A stretch of 8,203 bases of DNA from a bacterium (GTDB lineage: Bacteria; Latescibacterota; UBA2968), in assembly GCA_027296045.1 (NCBI GenBank), contig JAPUJS010000166.1, forward strand, positions 1 to 8,203, read 5' to 3'. Positions within the stretch are counted from its first letter, which is position 1. Each line of letters begins with the position of its first letter. The position numbers and the translations under genes are program-made. Shown here in pieces: positions 1 to 6,976 of the stretch. Under the pieces are notes generated by a model that worked only from the letters and a program-made list of their open reading frames with translations, did no database searches and had not been told where the DNA came from.

Positions 1-690
1 ACCGGAGAGGCCCGGCAGATTCGGGGGCTGGGGCAGGTTTTTGACTTATATCGGATCCAGGGACGGCTGGTTTATGACGGCAGAGATTACCGTTCCCCTG
101 TCCGGGAATTGACCCACCCTTTGAACTACCAACTGCCAGGACGAAATGTCAGGGCTTTCGGAGATCTCTATTATTTTCACCGAGATCTTGGCTACCCGGA
201 GCGCGGAGGGCTTGTTGCTCTGGAAGGGGAATGGGTGTCGGGTTCGAATGATATTCGGTATTATCGAATAGCGGCAGAGGTACAGCGATTTTTGACCTTA
301 TTCTGGCAAAATCGAATTCTGGCTTTCCGGGGCCGCCTGGAAAAAATGCGCAGGATCGGCGATGGATATGTGCCTTATACCGAATTGGTACAACTGGGTG
401 GGGCAACACAATACCGAGGATATCGACGGGGTTTTTTCCGTGGGCAAGGAGGGATGATTTTTAACGTGGAATACCGGTATCCCATTTGGGACACCTGGAA
501 TGTGTTTCTGTTTTGGGATGAAGGGCAGATTTTTGATCACTTCGACCAGCTGGCGTGGGACCGCTTTCAGACGGCATGGGGAGGCGGAATTTCATTTCGG
601 ACGCAGGTTGGACTTTTGGGGAAATTTCAAGCAGGCCACAGCGCCGCCGAAAAGCTGTTGGTCGGGTTTGCAATTACACAAGAGTTTTGA
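1..690 (+). CDS. Omp85/BamA-superfamily outer-membrane barrel, C-terminal part (5' end outside window)
   Basis: The reading frame is open from base 1 to the TGA at 688-690, so 229 C-terminal residues are visible and the start lies upstream. The fragment reads as amphipathic beta-strands of a transmembrane barrel. It carries an LGG-x-x-QYRGYRRG segment (RGY at fragment residues 139-141), which matches the conserved (V/L)RG(F/Y) motif in the L6 loop of Omp85 proteins. After it come the usual N-x-EYR(Y/F)P(I/L) strand, an F-x-D-E/A-G-like turn (FLFWDEGQIFD) and a GGGISFRT strand, in the family order. The protein ends in Phe, the C-terminal residue typical of barrels recognised by the BAM machinery. 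Any POTRA domains would be upstream, so BamA, TamA, a patatin-linked barrel or a lineage-specific Omp85 cannot be told apart. The kinase-like lipoprotein gene begins on its stop codon, suggesting translational coupling. The superfamily call is firm; the subfamily is open. Confidence 0.88.
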   Translation, partial: TGEARQIRGLGQVFDLYRIQGRLVYDGRDYRSPVRELTHPLNYQLPGRNVRAFGDLYYFHRDLGYPERGGLVALEGEWVSGSNDIRYYRIAAEVQRFLTLFWQNRILAFRGRLEKMRRIGDGYVPYTELVQLGGATQYRGYRRGFFRGQGGMIFNVEYRYPIWDTWNVFLFWDEGQIFDHFDQLAWDRFQTAWGGGISFRTQVGLLGKFQAGHSAAEKLLVGFAITQEF

Positions 691-2363
691 AAAAGACAAT
701 CTTCTACATGGACCTGCTCCTGGCACTGGCAATATCGGCATGCAGCAGCGGGAATCAACTGACTACCCGGCCCATTAAATGGGTCGACCCAGATCATCGG
801 ACCATTCCTCAACCGAAAGAGATTGTGGAAAACCAGATCTGGGATATTATCGACCATACCTTGTTCTTCCAGATAGGAAAGGTGTTGGACCTGGGGTGGG
901 CGGCCAGGCGAACTGGAAATTTAATGGGAGTTGCTTCGCTGCGTCAGGCCGACAATGTCAATGCCCTGGATGAAGTGCCCAACTCTTCCTGGTTCACAAA
1001 CCGACATTTTTTGCGTCCCCTGTCTCAACAGGCACTCGCGGATGGGCCTGGAGAAATACAACCGGATACCAGCGGATATTGGGAGATTTATGCTGGCAAA
1101 TTTGAAGGTGGTACTGCAGGATTTACGATCAAGGATGCAGCGGGCGACCTGTATTTGCTCAAATTTGATTCCCGGGACAACCACGAGATGGGATCTGCAG
1201 CCGAGGTGATTGCGACAAAGCTTCTCCACGCTGCCGGATATTATGTCCCGCAGAATTCGGTTGTGTATTTTAGGCCCGAAATCTTGAGGATTGGTTCCAA
1301 AGCCCAGGTGCCGGATGGGGCGGGTGGGAAACGGCCGATGGTCGAGCAGGATGTGCAGGGGATTCTTCAAAGAATCACGGCGGAGCCCGATGGGCGGTTG
1401 CGATGTATGGCAAGCAAGTTTTTAAGCGGTGTTCCTGTCGGCATTTTTGACTATCACGGCGTTCGGAAAGACGACGGAAACGACCGGGTCTGGCATGAGC
1501 ACCGGCGGGAACTGCGGGGGTTGCGGGTGCTGGCTTCCTGGATGAACGATGCGGACCGCCGGGCGGCCAATACCCTGGATATGTATGTGACGGATGCACA
1601 GGGGCGGCGATATGTGAAACATTATATCATTGATATGGGGTCTACCTTTGGCAGCAACAATATGATGCCCCATTTGCCGAAATACGGAAACGAATATGTC
1701 TGGGATGCGGGGCAGGTGGCCCGGTCGATGTTGGGGCTTGGGTTTTATCGAAAACCCTGGGAAGAGCCCCTGCCCATGCCCTATCCTGAATTGGGTTATT
1801 TCGAAAACCAGACATTTCGACCCCTCAAGTGGGTGCCGACCTACCCCAATCCGGCTTTCGAGAAGTGCACAGGACGGGATGGGTATTGGGGGGCCAAGCT
1901 GGTGATGTCTTTCTCCGATAAAGATATTGCAACCTGTGTCCAGGCCGGAAAATATACCAATCCGGAGGCGACGGCCGAATTGACGCGCCTGCTTGTTGAA
2001 CGGCGCGATCTCATCGGGCGGTTCTGGTTTGAACAGGTCAATCCGTTGGATCTCTTCTGGATGGATCGGGGGGGGCTGCACTTTGAAGACCTGGGCGTAA
2101 AGGGCGGGTTGTTTGACGAGCAAAGAACGCGTTATCGTTATGCGCTCCTAGATGAAACCGGCCGGACCGTTGGACCGCTTCAAGACCTTCGTGGAGAACG
2201 GCGTATTCCGGTTCCTGGAGATCTTTCAAAAGAGGCGTACTACGGCTTTGAGATTCGAACGCAAAGAAGGGAAGGTGCACCCTGGAGTCGGTATACAAGG
2301 GTTTATTTTTACGTCTGGGAGTCGGGCAAGTATCAGATTGTCCGGGTTGACCGGGACGATTGA
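687..2363 (+). CDS. Predicted lipoprotein with atypical-kinase-like (HipA / PI3-4-kinase-like) core
   Basis: I choose TTG at 687, which overlaps the upstream stop as TTGA. It gives a textbook lipoprotein signal: MKKT, a hydrophobic stretch, and lipobox I-S-A-C with Cys19. ATG 708 would remove the basic n-region. The mature protein (558 aa precursor) has a kinase-like motif series: Lys159 in LYLLKFD (beta3-Lys-like), Glu173 in AAEVIATKLL (helix-C-like), then a G-Y-x-VP-x-N strand as in HipA-type kinases. Next come N287-D288-x-D290-R291-x-x-x-N295 (catalytic-loop-like) and D316-M-G-S-T-F (metal-binding DFG-like). The pair ND-x-DR...N plus IIDxGxTF resembles bacterial PI3/4-kinase-like and HipA folds. 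A helical part with RRDLIGRFWFEQVNPLD follows, then a beta-rich tail from about residue 490. Activity, substrate and even fold are inferred from motifs only. Lipidation would place it outside the cytoplasm, where ATP is scarce, so the neighbouring nucleotide-carrier-like genes matter. It could also be a catalytically dead scaffold. Confidence 0.75.
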   Translation: MKKTIFYMDLLLALAISACSSGNQLTTRPIKWVDPDHRTIPQPKEIVENQIWDIIDHTLFFQIGKVLDLGWAARRTGNLMGVASLRQADNVNALDEVPNSSWFTNRHFLRPLSQQALADGPGEIQPDTSGYWEIYAGKFEGGTAGFTIKDAAGDLYLLKFDSRDNHEMGSAAEVIATKLLHAAGYYVPQNSVVYFRPEILRIGSKAQVPDGAGGKRPMVEQDVQGILQRITAEPDGRLRCMASKFLSGVPVGIFDYHGVRKDDGNDRVWHEHRRELRGLRVLASWMNDADRRAANTLDMYVTDAQGRRYVKHYIIDMGSTFGSNNMMPHLPKYGNEYVWDAGQVARSMLGLGFYRKPWEEPLPMPYPELGYFENQTFRPLKWVPTYPNPAFEKCTGRDGYWGAKLVMSFSDKDIATCVQAGKYTNPEATAELTRLLVERRDLIGRFWFEQVNPLDLFWMDRGGLHFEDLGVKGGLFDEQRTRYRYALLDETGRTVGPLQDLRGERRIPVPGDLSKEAYYGFEIRTQRREGAPWSRYTRVYFYVWESGKYQIVRVDRDD

Positions 2364-2373
2364 GCCTCTATTT

Positions 2374-2381
2374 GGAAAGGA
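2374..2381 (+). promoter_or_regulatory. Shine-Dalgarno deciding the start of the first NTT-like carrier
   Basis: A GGAAAGGA stretch lies 5 nt upstream of ATG 2387. It favours that ATG over the in-frame TTG at 2360, which overlaps the lipoprotein stop as another TTGA. The ATG start also gives a compact MAKNPLKQ N-terminus just before the first membrane helix. Confidence 0.7.
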
Positions 2382-2386
2382 AAAGA

Positions 2387-3709
2387 ATGGCGAAGAATCC
2401 CCTCAAACAGATCCTGGACATCCGGCGGGACGAAGCACCTCTTGCTGTGTTGATGTTTCTGTATTTTTTTCTGGTGATCACCACGTTCTGGATTCTGAAA
2501 CCTTTGAAAAAGGGGCTTTTTATCGGGTTTTACGACCAGACAGGGTTTGACCTTGGCAGTATCCACCTGACCGGGTCCCAGGCCGAGTTGATTGCCAAGG
2601 TGCTCAATATGGGGGTGGCTCTGGTGGCGGTGATGACTTTTACCTTTCTGGTTCGGTCGTTCAAAAGGCAACAGTTGACGTTTATTTTTTCAGGCTTTTT
2701 TGTGCTGTGTTTTGTCATTTATAGCTTTCTGGTGGATGCACCGAGCAGCTGGACAGTCTGGACATTTTACCTGTTTGGAGATCTTTATAGTACATTGATG
2801 GTCGCTACCTTTTTCGCTTTTTTGAACGACAGCGTTGCCCCGGATGCTGCCAAACGGCTCTACGGATTAATTGGGCTTGGAGGTGTGAGTGGCGGGTGGT
2901 TTGGCACCGAGGCTTTGAGTTTGAAAATCAATGACCTGAGTCTTTCCGAGTGGCTCTGGGTTTGCCTGGGGATTGCTGCGATCATTGGTCTGATTGCCTT
3001 TGTCGCCGGGCGTTTGGTGGATGGTCGGGTGGCCGGAAAGGAAGTCGTGGAGATAGAGGCTGTTGTAGAAGGAGGAAATCCTGCGCTGGAAGGTGCAAAA
3101 CTGGTGTTCCGGTCTTCTTATCTGTTGTCGATTGTGGCCATTGTGGGGCTGTATGAAATGGTCTCGACCATTATGGATTTTCAGTTTTCAGCAACCATTG
3201 AACACTATCTGGACGGTTCGGCCATTGGGGTTCAGTTTGTGCGGGTGTACACTCTTACCAACCGTGTGGCCTTTTTTATTCAACTTTTTCTTACCAGTTT
3301 TATCATGACGCGTTTTGGCGTGGGGGTGGCACTGTTGTTTTTGCCGGCTGCTGCACTGATGGGCTCGGTCGGATTTCTAATTGCGCCGGTTCTGCTGGTT
3401 GGCAGTGCCTTGAATACCTGCGACAACGGGTTTAGCTATTCGATCAACCAGTCGGCCAAAGAGGTGCTCTATGTGCCGACCACCCGAGATGAAAAATATA
3501 AGGCCAAGGCTTTTATCGACATGTTTGTGCAGCGGTTTGCCAAGGCACTGGCCGTGGGGTTGAGCCTGCTGATCACCCTGGTGTTTGCAGGTTTCCAGAG
3601 CCTGCGCTGGTTGTCGCTGGTGACGGTCGTGATCCTGGTGTTCTGGATCGTGGCGGTGCGCTATGTGGGCAAGCATTTTGGCGAATTGGAAGAGAAACAG
3701 GCAGCCTGA
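2387..3709 (+). CDS. ADP/ATP-translocase-family (NTT/TLC-like) membrane carrier
   Basis: This 440-aa protein has about 12 hydrophobic segments by eye, the first near residues 19-37 and the last near 410-430. Family-like marks are a Lys in or just after helix 1 (ILKPLKKGLF, K38), KRLYGLIGLGG (R157-G160 onward) before helix 5, and near the C-terminal end D346-N-G-F-S-Y-S with K358-E359-V-L-Y-V-P followed by EKYKAKAFID. The last block matches the shape of the NTT motif in which an acidic residue, KE, a P, and K-x-KAK-x-x-D follow one another. Characterised NTT proteins exchange ATP for ADP or import nucleotides across the inner membrane. Members from free-living bacteria are mostly uncharacterised, so substrate and direction are unknown. 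The start is supported by a strong Shine-Dalgarno. The gene sits 23 nt after the lipoprotein gene and 14 nt before a paralogous carrier, in one apparent operon. A general MFS carrier is the main alternative. Confidence 0.82.
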   Translation: MAKNPLKQILDIRRDEAPLAVLMFLYFFLVITTFWILKPLKKGLFIGFYDQTGFDLGSIHLTGSQAELIAKVLNMGVALVAVMTFTFLVRSFKRQQLTFIFSGFFVLCFVIYSFLVDAPSSWTVWTFYLFGDLYSTLMVATFFAFLNDSVAPDAAKRLYGLIGLGGVSGGWFGTEALSLKINDLSLSEWLWVCLGIAAIIGLIAFVAGRLVDGRVAGKEVVEIEAVVEGGNPALEGAKLVFRSSYLLSIVAIVGLYEMVSTIMDFQFSATIEHYLDGSAIGVQFVRVYTLTNRVAFFIQLFLTSFIMTRFGVGVALLFLPAAALMGSVGFLIAPVLLVGSALNTCDNGFSYSINQSAKEVLYVPTTRDEKYKAKAFIDMFVQRFAKALAVGLSLLITLVFAGFQSLRWLSLVTVVILVFWIVAVRYVGKHFGELEEKQAA

Positions 3710-3711
3710 AC

Positions 3712-3717
3712 GAAGGA
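3712..3717 (+). promoter_or_regulatory. Shine-Dalgarno supporting a GTG start
   Basis: GAAGGA ends 6 nt before GTG 3724 and supports that non-ATG start. The next in-frame Met is far downstream, inside the membrane domain, so a later start would destroy the first helices. Confidence 0.65.
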
Positions 3718-3723
3718 TTTGGT

Positions 3724-6444
3724 GTGACACGTCTGGTGGACATCCGGCCCGGAGAGGGGCGTCGGCTCGCACCCCTGACTGCAGCCTACGGTTTGGTGCT
3801 GGCTTCTGTTTATGTGCTAAAGCCGGCTCGAAACGCCCTTTTTTTGGACCAGCTGGGCATTGAGCACCTGCCCTATGTGCTGATCCTGGTCGGCCTGGTG
3901 GGGGGGGTGACGGCCAGTTTTTATTCTCGGTTTACACACCAGATTCAGATCCGCCGTCTCCTTTCGGGCACCTTGCTTTTCTTGATTGGCAATCTGGCTA
4001 TTTTCTGGTTTCTGTTTCCCCTGGCACAGGCATGGATTTATTATCTGTTTTATGTGTGGGTGAATCTGTACGGATTGATGGCCGTTTCGCTGCTGTGGTT
4101 GTTGGCCAATGCCGCTTTTAACCCGCGCGAAGCACGGCGTTTGTTCGGGCTTATCGGTGCGGGCGGGATTGCCGGGGCTATTTTGGGGGGGGTGTTCACC
4201 GGATGGGCGGCTGAGGCGGTCGGTACAGAAAATCTCCTTCTTGTCTGTGCGGGACTGCTGGGGGGATGTCTGATTCTGGTCCGTCTTGTACCTCTTTTGG
4301 AGGAGGGAGAAACCCGCCAGGTGGAAGGGGAGCGTGCATTTGCCGCCGTGTCGGGGTCGAGGTTGCTCCAGTCGATGGGCGGCATGGTGGCACTCACTGC
4401 TGTTGTGGCAGCGATTGCGGATGTGCAATTTAATCAAATTGCCAGTGAGATGTTTGAAACTAAGGATGCCAAGACTGCCTTTTTTGGATCTTTTTTTGCC
4501 TATCTGAACGGATTTGCCTTTCTGTTTCAGCTTTTGATTACCCCCCGCATCCTCCAGTCTCTTGGGGTTGGCACGGCGTTGATGGTGTTGCCATTTAGCA
4601 TGGGGGCCGGTGCAATCTGTGTGCTGTTGATCCCCGGGCTGTTGGGTGGGATTGGTGTCAAGGTGGGCGATGTGGGATTTCGTCATTCGGTGCATAAATC
4701 TGCCACCGAAATCCTTTTTTTACCCATCCCGCCGGATCTAAAAAAAAGAGCCAAGGTGTTTCTGGACACCACTGTCGATAACTTGGCCACCGGGGTTGGG
4801 GCCATTTTGGTCCTCGTGATGACGGGTTTTTTGGGGTTGCCCTATCGTTATTTGAGTTTTTTGTCTTTGGGATTTATTTTGGTATGGGGATGGGTGCTGG
4901 TCCGGGTGCGTCGGGCCTATGTCGATACGTTTCGGGAGGGTTTAGAAAAACGCGAGATTGATCCGAGTGAGTTTCGGGTTCACATGTCGGATGGGGCCAT
5001 TTTGGAGACGCTTCTGGGTGCGTTGGGGTCCCAAAACGAGCGTCAGGTGGTCTATGCGTTAGAACTCTTGAGTACGGTAGCAGGCCGGAGATTGGCCGAG
5101 TATGTGGAACCGTTGTTGGACCATTCTTCTGCCGAGGTACGGCGAAAGGCGATTCTGGCGCTTCAGCAAGACCGCCAAGATCATCTCCAGGAAAAAATGG
5201 AACGCCTTTTAGTGGATCCCGACCCGGAGGTGGGACTGGAGGCGATGTTTTTCCTGTGTTTAGAGGGAGGCGATTCAAGCTTAAGGCGGTTGCAGGAAGC
5301 GCTTACCCAGGACGATCCCAGAATTCAGGCATCTGCACTGGGATGTATTGCTGTCCATGGATCACCGGAGCAAAAGGCCCTGGTGGATGAATCGGTGATT
5401 GATTCGGTTCTGGAACGGTCCGGTGAGATTGGCATTCGCGCACGTCTTCAGGCGGTTCGCACACTGGGAGTATTGGAGCGCCCTGACCTGCATCGGTTTT
5501 TGCCGTACTTTATGGAGGATGTGGCGCCCGAAGTGGTTCGAGAAGCGATTCGCAGTGCGGGGAAAATTGGAGATTTTGCTCATATCCCCTGGTTGATTGA
5601 CCAGTTGGAAAACTACCACTTGCGGCAAGAGGCGCGAGAAGCGCTTGCCGCTTTTGGCCCGGGCGTGTTAGAGGTGCTGGGGGAGATCCTGGGTCGTGAA
5701 ACCACTGCCCGCAGAGTCCGCCGCAATATTGTCCGTGTGATTGGTCTAATCTCGTCACAAGAATCGGTTGATTTTCTGATGGATCGCCTGGACCGGGTCC
5801 CGACAGATTTGAGCTTTTTGCTGATCAAAGCCTTGAGCAAGCTTCGGGTATCCGATTCCAATCTTTATTTTGATCGGGCACGGGTAGAGGCTGCCCTGAT
5901 TTATGATGTGGAATCGTTTTATGAGATTTTTCAGATCCGGTGGATCCTGGAACAGGAAGATGAATACAACCCGGGTTTCGGGTTGTTGAAACGTGCCCTG
6001 GACGAACATCAGGCGCAAAGCCGGGAGCGCCTATTTCGCTTGCTGGGATTTCTCTATCCACCCAGAGACATGTATCATGCCTATCTGGGTATTACCAGTC
6101 AGGAGAAGATGACACGGGCGAATGCGCTGGAGTTTTTGGAAAATGTGCTGGACCGAGAACAGCGGGCTTACCTGTTTCCTGTCCTGGATGTCGATACTCC
6201 CGAGGCGACCCTTCGGGCAGGGCAAGAGCAGTTTCATTTGCAGATCCACACACTGGAGAAGGCTCTGTTGTATCTGATTCGTGGAAACGATGTGTGGCTC
6301 CGAGCATGTGCGCTCAACTGTGTTGTGGATATGGTCTCCTCTGAGTTGGCGCAGGAGGTAATGGCGCTTCGAGAGGATGCGGAGTTGTTGGTTTCGGAAA
6401 CCGCCCAGATGGTGGCCCTCCGGCTCCAGGGGAAGGGTGCATAG
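3724..6444 (+). CDS. NTT/TLC-like carrier fused to a C-terminal HEAT-repeat domain
   Basis: This 906-aa protein has two parts. Residues 1 to about 397 are a 12-helix carrier domain paralogous to the preceding gene. It opens with DIRPGE and YVLKPARNALF (K33), has RRLFGLIGAGG (residues 138-148), and near the end D316-VGFRHS, then TEILFLPIP and KKRAKVFLD. These line up with the same blocks of the first carrier. From about residue 425 to the end it is helical and soluble, with repeated helix pairs and D-x-x-x-EVRRKA-type turns (for example around residues 468-477 and near DVAPEVVREAIRSAGKIGD). This is typical of HEAT / PBS-lyase-like repeats, which are protein-binding scaffolds; the later repeats are more degenerate. 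The scaffold should face the cytoplasm. As I recall, HEAT-fused NTT homologues occur in other free-living bacteria, sometimes with a cyclic-nucleotide-binding domain; here that domain is the next gene, 9 nt away. Transport activity is unproven, and the carrier part might act as a sensor or anchor. Confidence 0.83.
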   Translation: MTRLVDIRPGEGRRLAPLTAAYGLVLASVYVLKPARNALFLDQLGIEHLPYVLILVGLVGGVTASFYSRFTHQIQIRRLLSGTLLFLIGNLAIFWFLFPLAQAWIYYLFYVWVNLYGLMAVSLLWLLANAAFNPREARRLFGLIGAGGIAGAILGGVFTGWAAEAVGTENLLLVCAGLLGGCLILVRLVPLLEEGETRQVEGERAFAAVSGSRLLQSMGGMVALTAVVAAIADVQFNQIASEMFETKDAKTAFFGSFFAYLNGFAFLFQLLITPRILQSLGVGTALMVLPFSMGAGAICVLLIPGLLGGIGVKVGDVGFRHSVHKSATEILFLPIPPDLKKRAKVFLDTTVDNLATGVGAILVLVMTGFLGLPYRYLSFLSLGFILVWGWVLVRVRRAYVDTFREGLEKREIDPSEFRVHMSDGAILETLLGALGSQNERQVVYALELLSTVAGRRLAEYVEPLLDHSSAEVRRKAILALQQDRQDHLQEKMERLLVDPDPEVGLEAMFFLCLEGGDSSLRRLQEALTQDDPRIQASALGCIAVHGSPEQKALVDESVIDSVLERSGEIGIRARLQAVRTLGVLERPDLHRFLPYFMEDVAPEVVREAIRSAGKIGDFAHIPWLIDQLENYHLRQEAREALAAFGPGVLEVLGEILGRETTARRVRRNIVRVIGLISSQESVDFLMDRLDRVPTDLSFLLIKALSKLRVSDSNLYFDRARVEAALIYDVESFYEIFQIRWILEQEDEYNPGFGLLKRALDEHQAQSRERLFRLLGFLYPPRDMYHAYLGITSQEKMTRANALEFLENVLDREQRAYLFPVLDVDTPEATLRAGQEQFHLQIHTLEKALLYLIRGNDVWLRACALNCVVDMVSSELAQEVMALREDAELLVSETAQMVALRLQGKGA

Positions 6445-6446
6445 GA
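6443..6446 (+). promoter_or_regulatory. Shine-Dalgarno overlapping the stop codon of the HEAT-fused carrier
   Basis: AGGA overlaps the TAG stop of the upstream gene and lies 7 nt before ATG 6454. Ribosomes finishing the carrier would expose or reuse this site, which suggests coupled synthesis of the carrier and the cNBD protein. Confidence 0.6.
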
Positions 6447-6453
6447 TCTGTTT

Positions 6454-6894
6454 ATGTTGACCGTGATCGAAAAAGTGATTGCACTCCAAAATGTGGACGT
6501 ATTTTCAGAAGTCTCTACCGAACAGCTTTCCCATTTGGCGGTGATTGCCGAAGAAATTACGTGCGAAGCCGATGAGACGCTCTATCAAGAGTCCGATCCA
6601 CCAGATGCGATGTACCTGGTTTTGGAAGGTCGGGTTCGTATGCACCGAAATGGAATTGACGTGACGATTGCTGAGTCGGGAGATGTGTTTGGTACGTGGG
6701 CACTTTTTGACGACGAGCCGATGGTTGCAACAGCAACCCCGATGGAGTTTACCCGATTGCTTCGAATTGACAAGGATAACTTTATTGATCTCTTGGGCGA
6801 ATATGTTCAAATTACCCAGGGCGTTTTAAAGGCCATGGTGAAGCGATTGCGGGGGTTGGTGGGACGGGTCCGGTCGGTCGGTCAGGGGGGATGA
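6454..6894 (+). CDS. Stand-alone cyclic-nucleotide-binding-type domain protein with a degenerate phosphate cassette
   Basis: This 146-aa protein is almost entirely one Crp/cNBD-like beta-roll: the pattern VDVFSEVSTEQL, YQESDPPDAMYLVLEGRV, then GDVFGTWALFDDEPMVATATP and a closing helix. It has no DNA-binding helix-turn-helix and no membrane helix. In canonical cAMP sites the cassette reads FGE-x-A-L...PR-x-A(T/S). Here the Glu position is T81 and the Arg position is M90, so classical cAMP binding is doubtful; it may bind another ligand or only a protein. The C-terminal helix (VLKAMVKRLRGLVGRVR) is strongly basic. It lies 9 nt after the HEAT-fused carrier, so I infer that it is a regulatory or structural partner of that protein, the split form of a carrier-HEAT-cNBD arrangement. 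The domain call is strong; the ligand is unknown. Confidence 0.85.
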   Translation: MLTVIEKVIALQNVDVFSEVSTEQLSHLAVIAEEITCEADETLYQESDPPDAMYLVLEGRVRMHRNGIDVTIAESGDVFGTWALFDDEPMVATATPMEFTRLLRIDKDNFIDLLGEYVQITQGVLKAMVKRLRGLVGRVRSVGQGG

Positions 6895-6976
6895 GATTTT
6901 AAATTCGAATTTGCTAACATTTTGTATATTATGTTTTTGTGCTAAGAGATTTCACATTGATCGGGTGAGGTGAACC
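6895..6976 (+). promoter_or_regulatory. AT-rich intergenic region with probable promoter for the receiver gene
   Basis: This is the first real gap in the window and is clearly more AT-rich than the flanking genes. It contains overlapping -10-like hexamers, TATATT at 6925-6930 and TATTAT at 6927-6932. Only weak -35 candidates lie upstream, such as TTCGAA at 6904-6909, 17 nt before TATTAT. GAGGTGA at 6967-6973 is the ribosome site for ATG 6977. I see no GC-rich hairpin with a T tract, so some read-through from the upstream operon is possible. Confidence 0.4.
6901..6912. repeat. 12-bp perfect palindrome AAATTCGAATTT
   Basis: The 12 bases equal their own reverse complement, with no spacer. The site overlaps the weak -35 position of the putative promoter, so it could be an operator for a dimeric regulator. 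An AT-rich palindrome of this size can also occur by chance, and no second copy was noticed in the window. Confidence 0.45.

Noticed and set aside
555..686. Upstream GTG start for the lipoprotein gene
   Set aside because: It would overlap the barrel gene by more than 130 nt and bury the lipoprotein signal inside an Arg-rich N-terminal extension.
1422..2123. 233-codon open frame on the minus strand
   Set aside because: It is antisense to the kinase-like lipoprotein gene, with no recognisable motif and a His/Pro/Ile-rich composition typical of a shadow frame.
2360..2386. TTG 2360 as start of the first carrier (TTGA overlap with the previous stop)
   Set aside because: ATG 2387 has a strong, well-spaced Shine-Dalgarno, and the extra nine residues add nothing family-like. 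Weak coupling use cannot be excluded.
3817..4695. Long open frame of 292 codons on the minus strand
   Set aside because: It lies wholly opposite the strongly supported membrane domain of the HEAT-fused carrier. Its product is rich in His, Gln and Pro with no recognisable domain, as expected of an antisense shadow.
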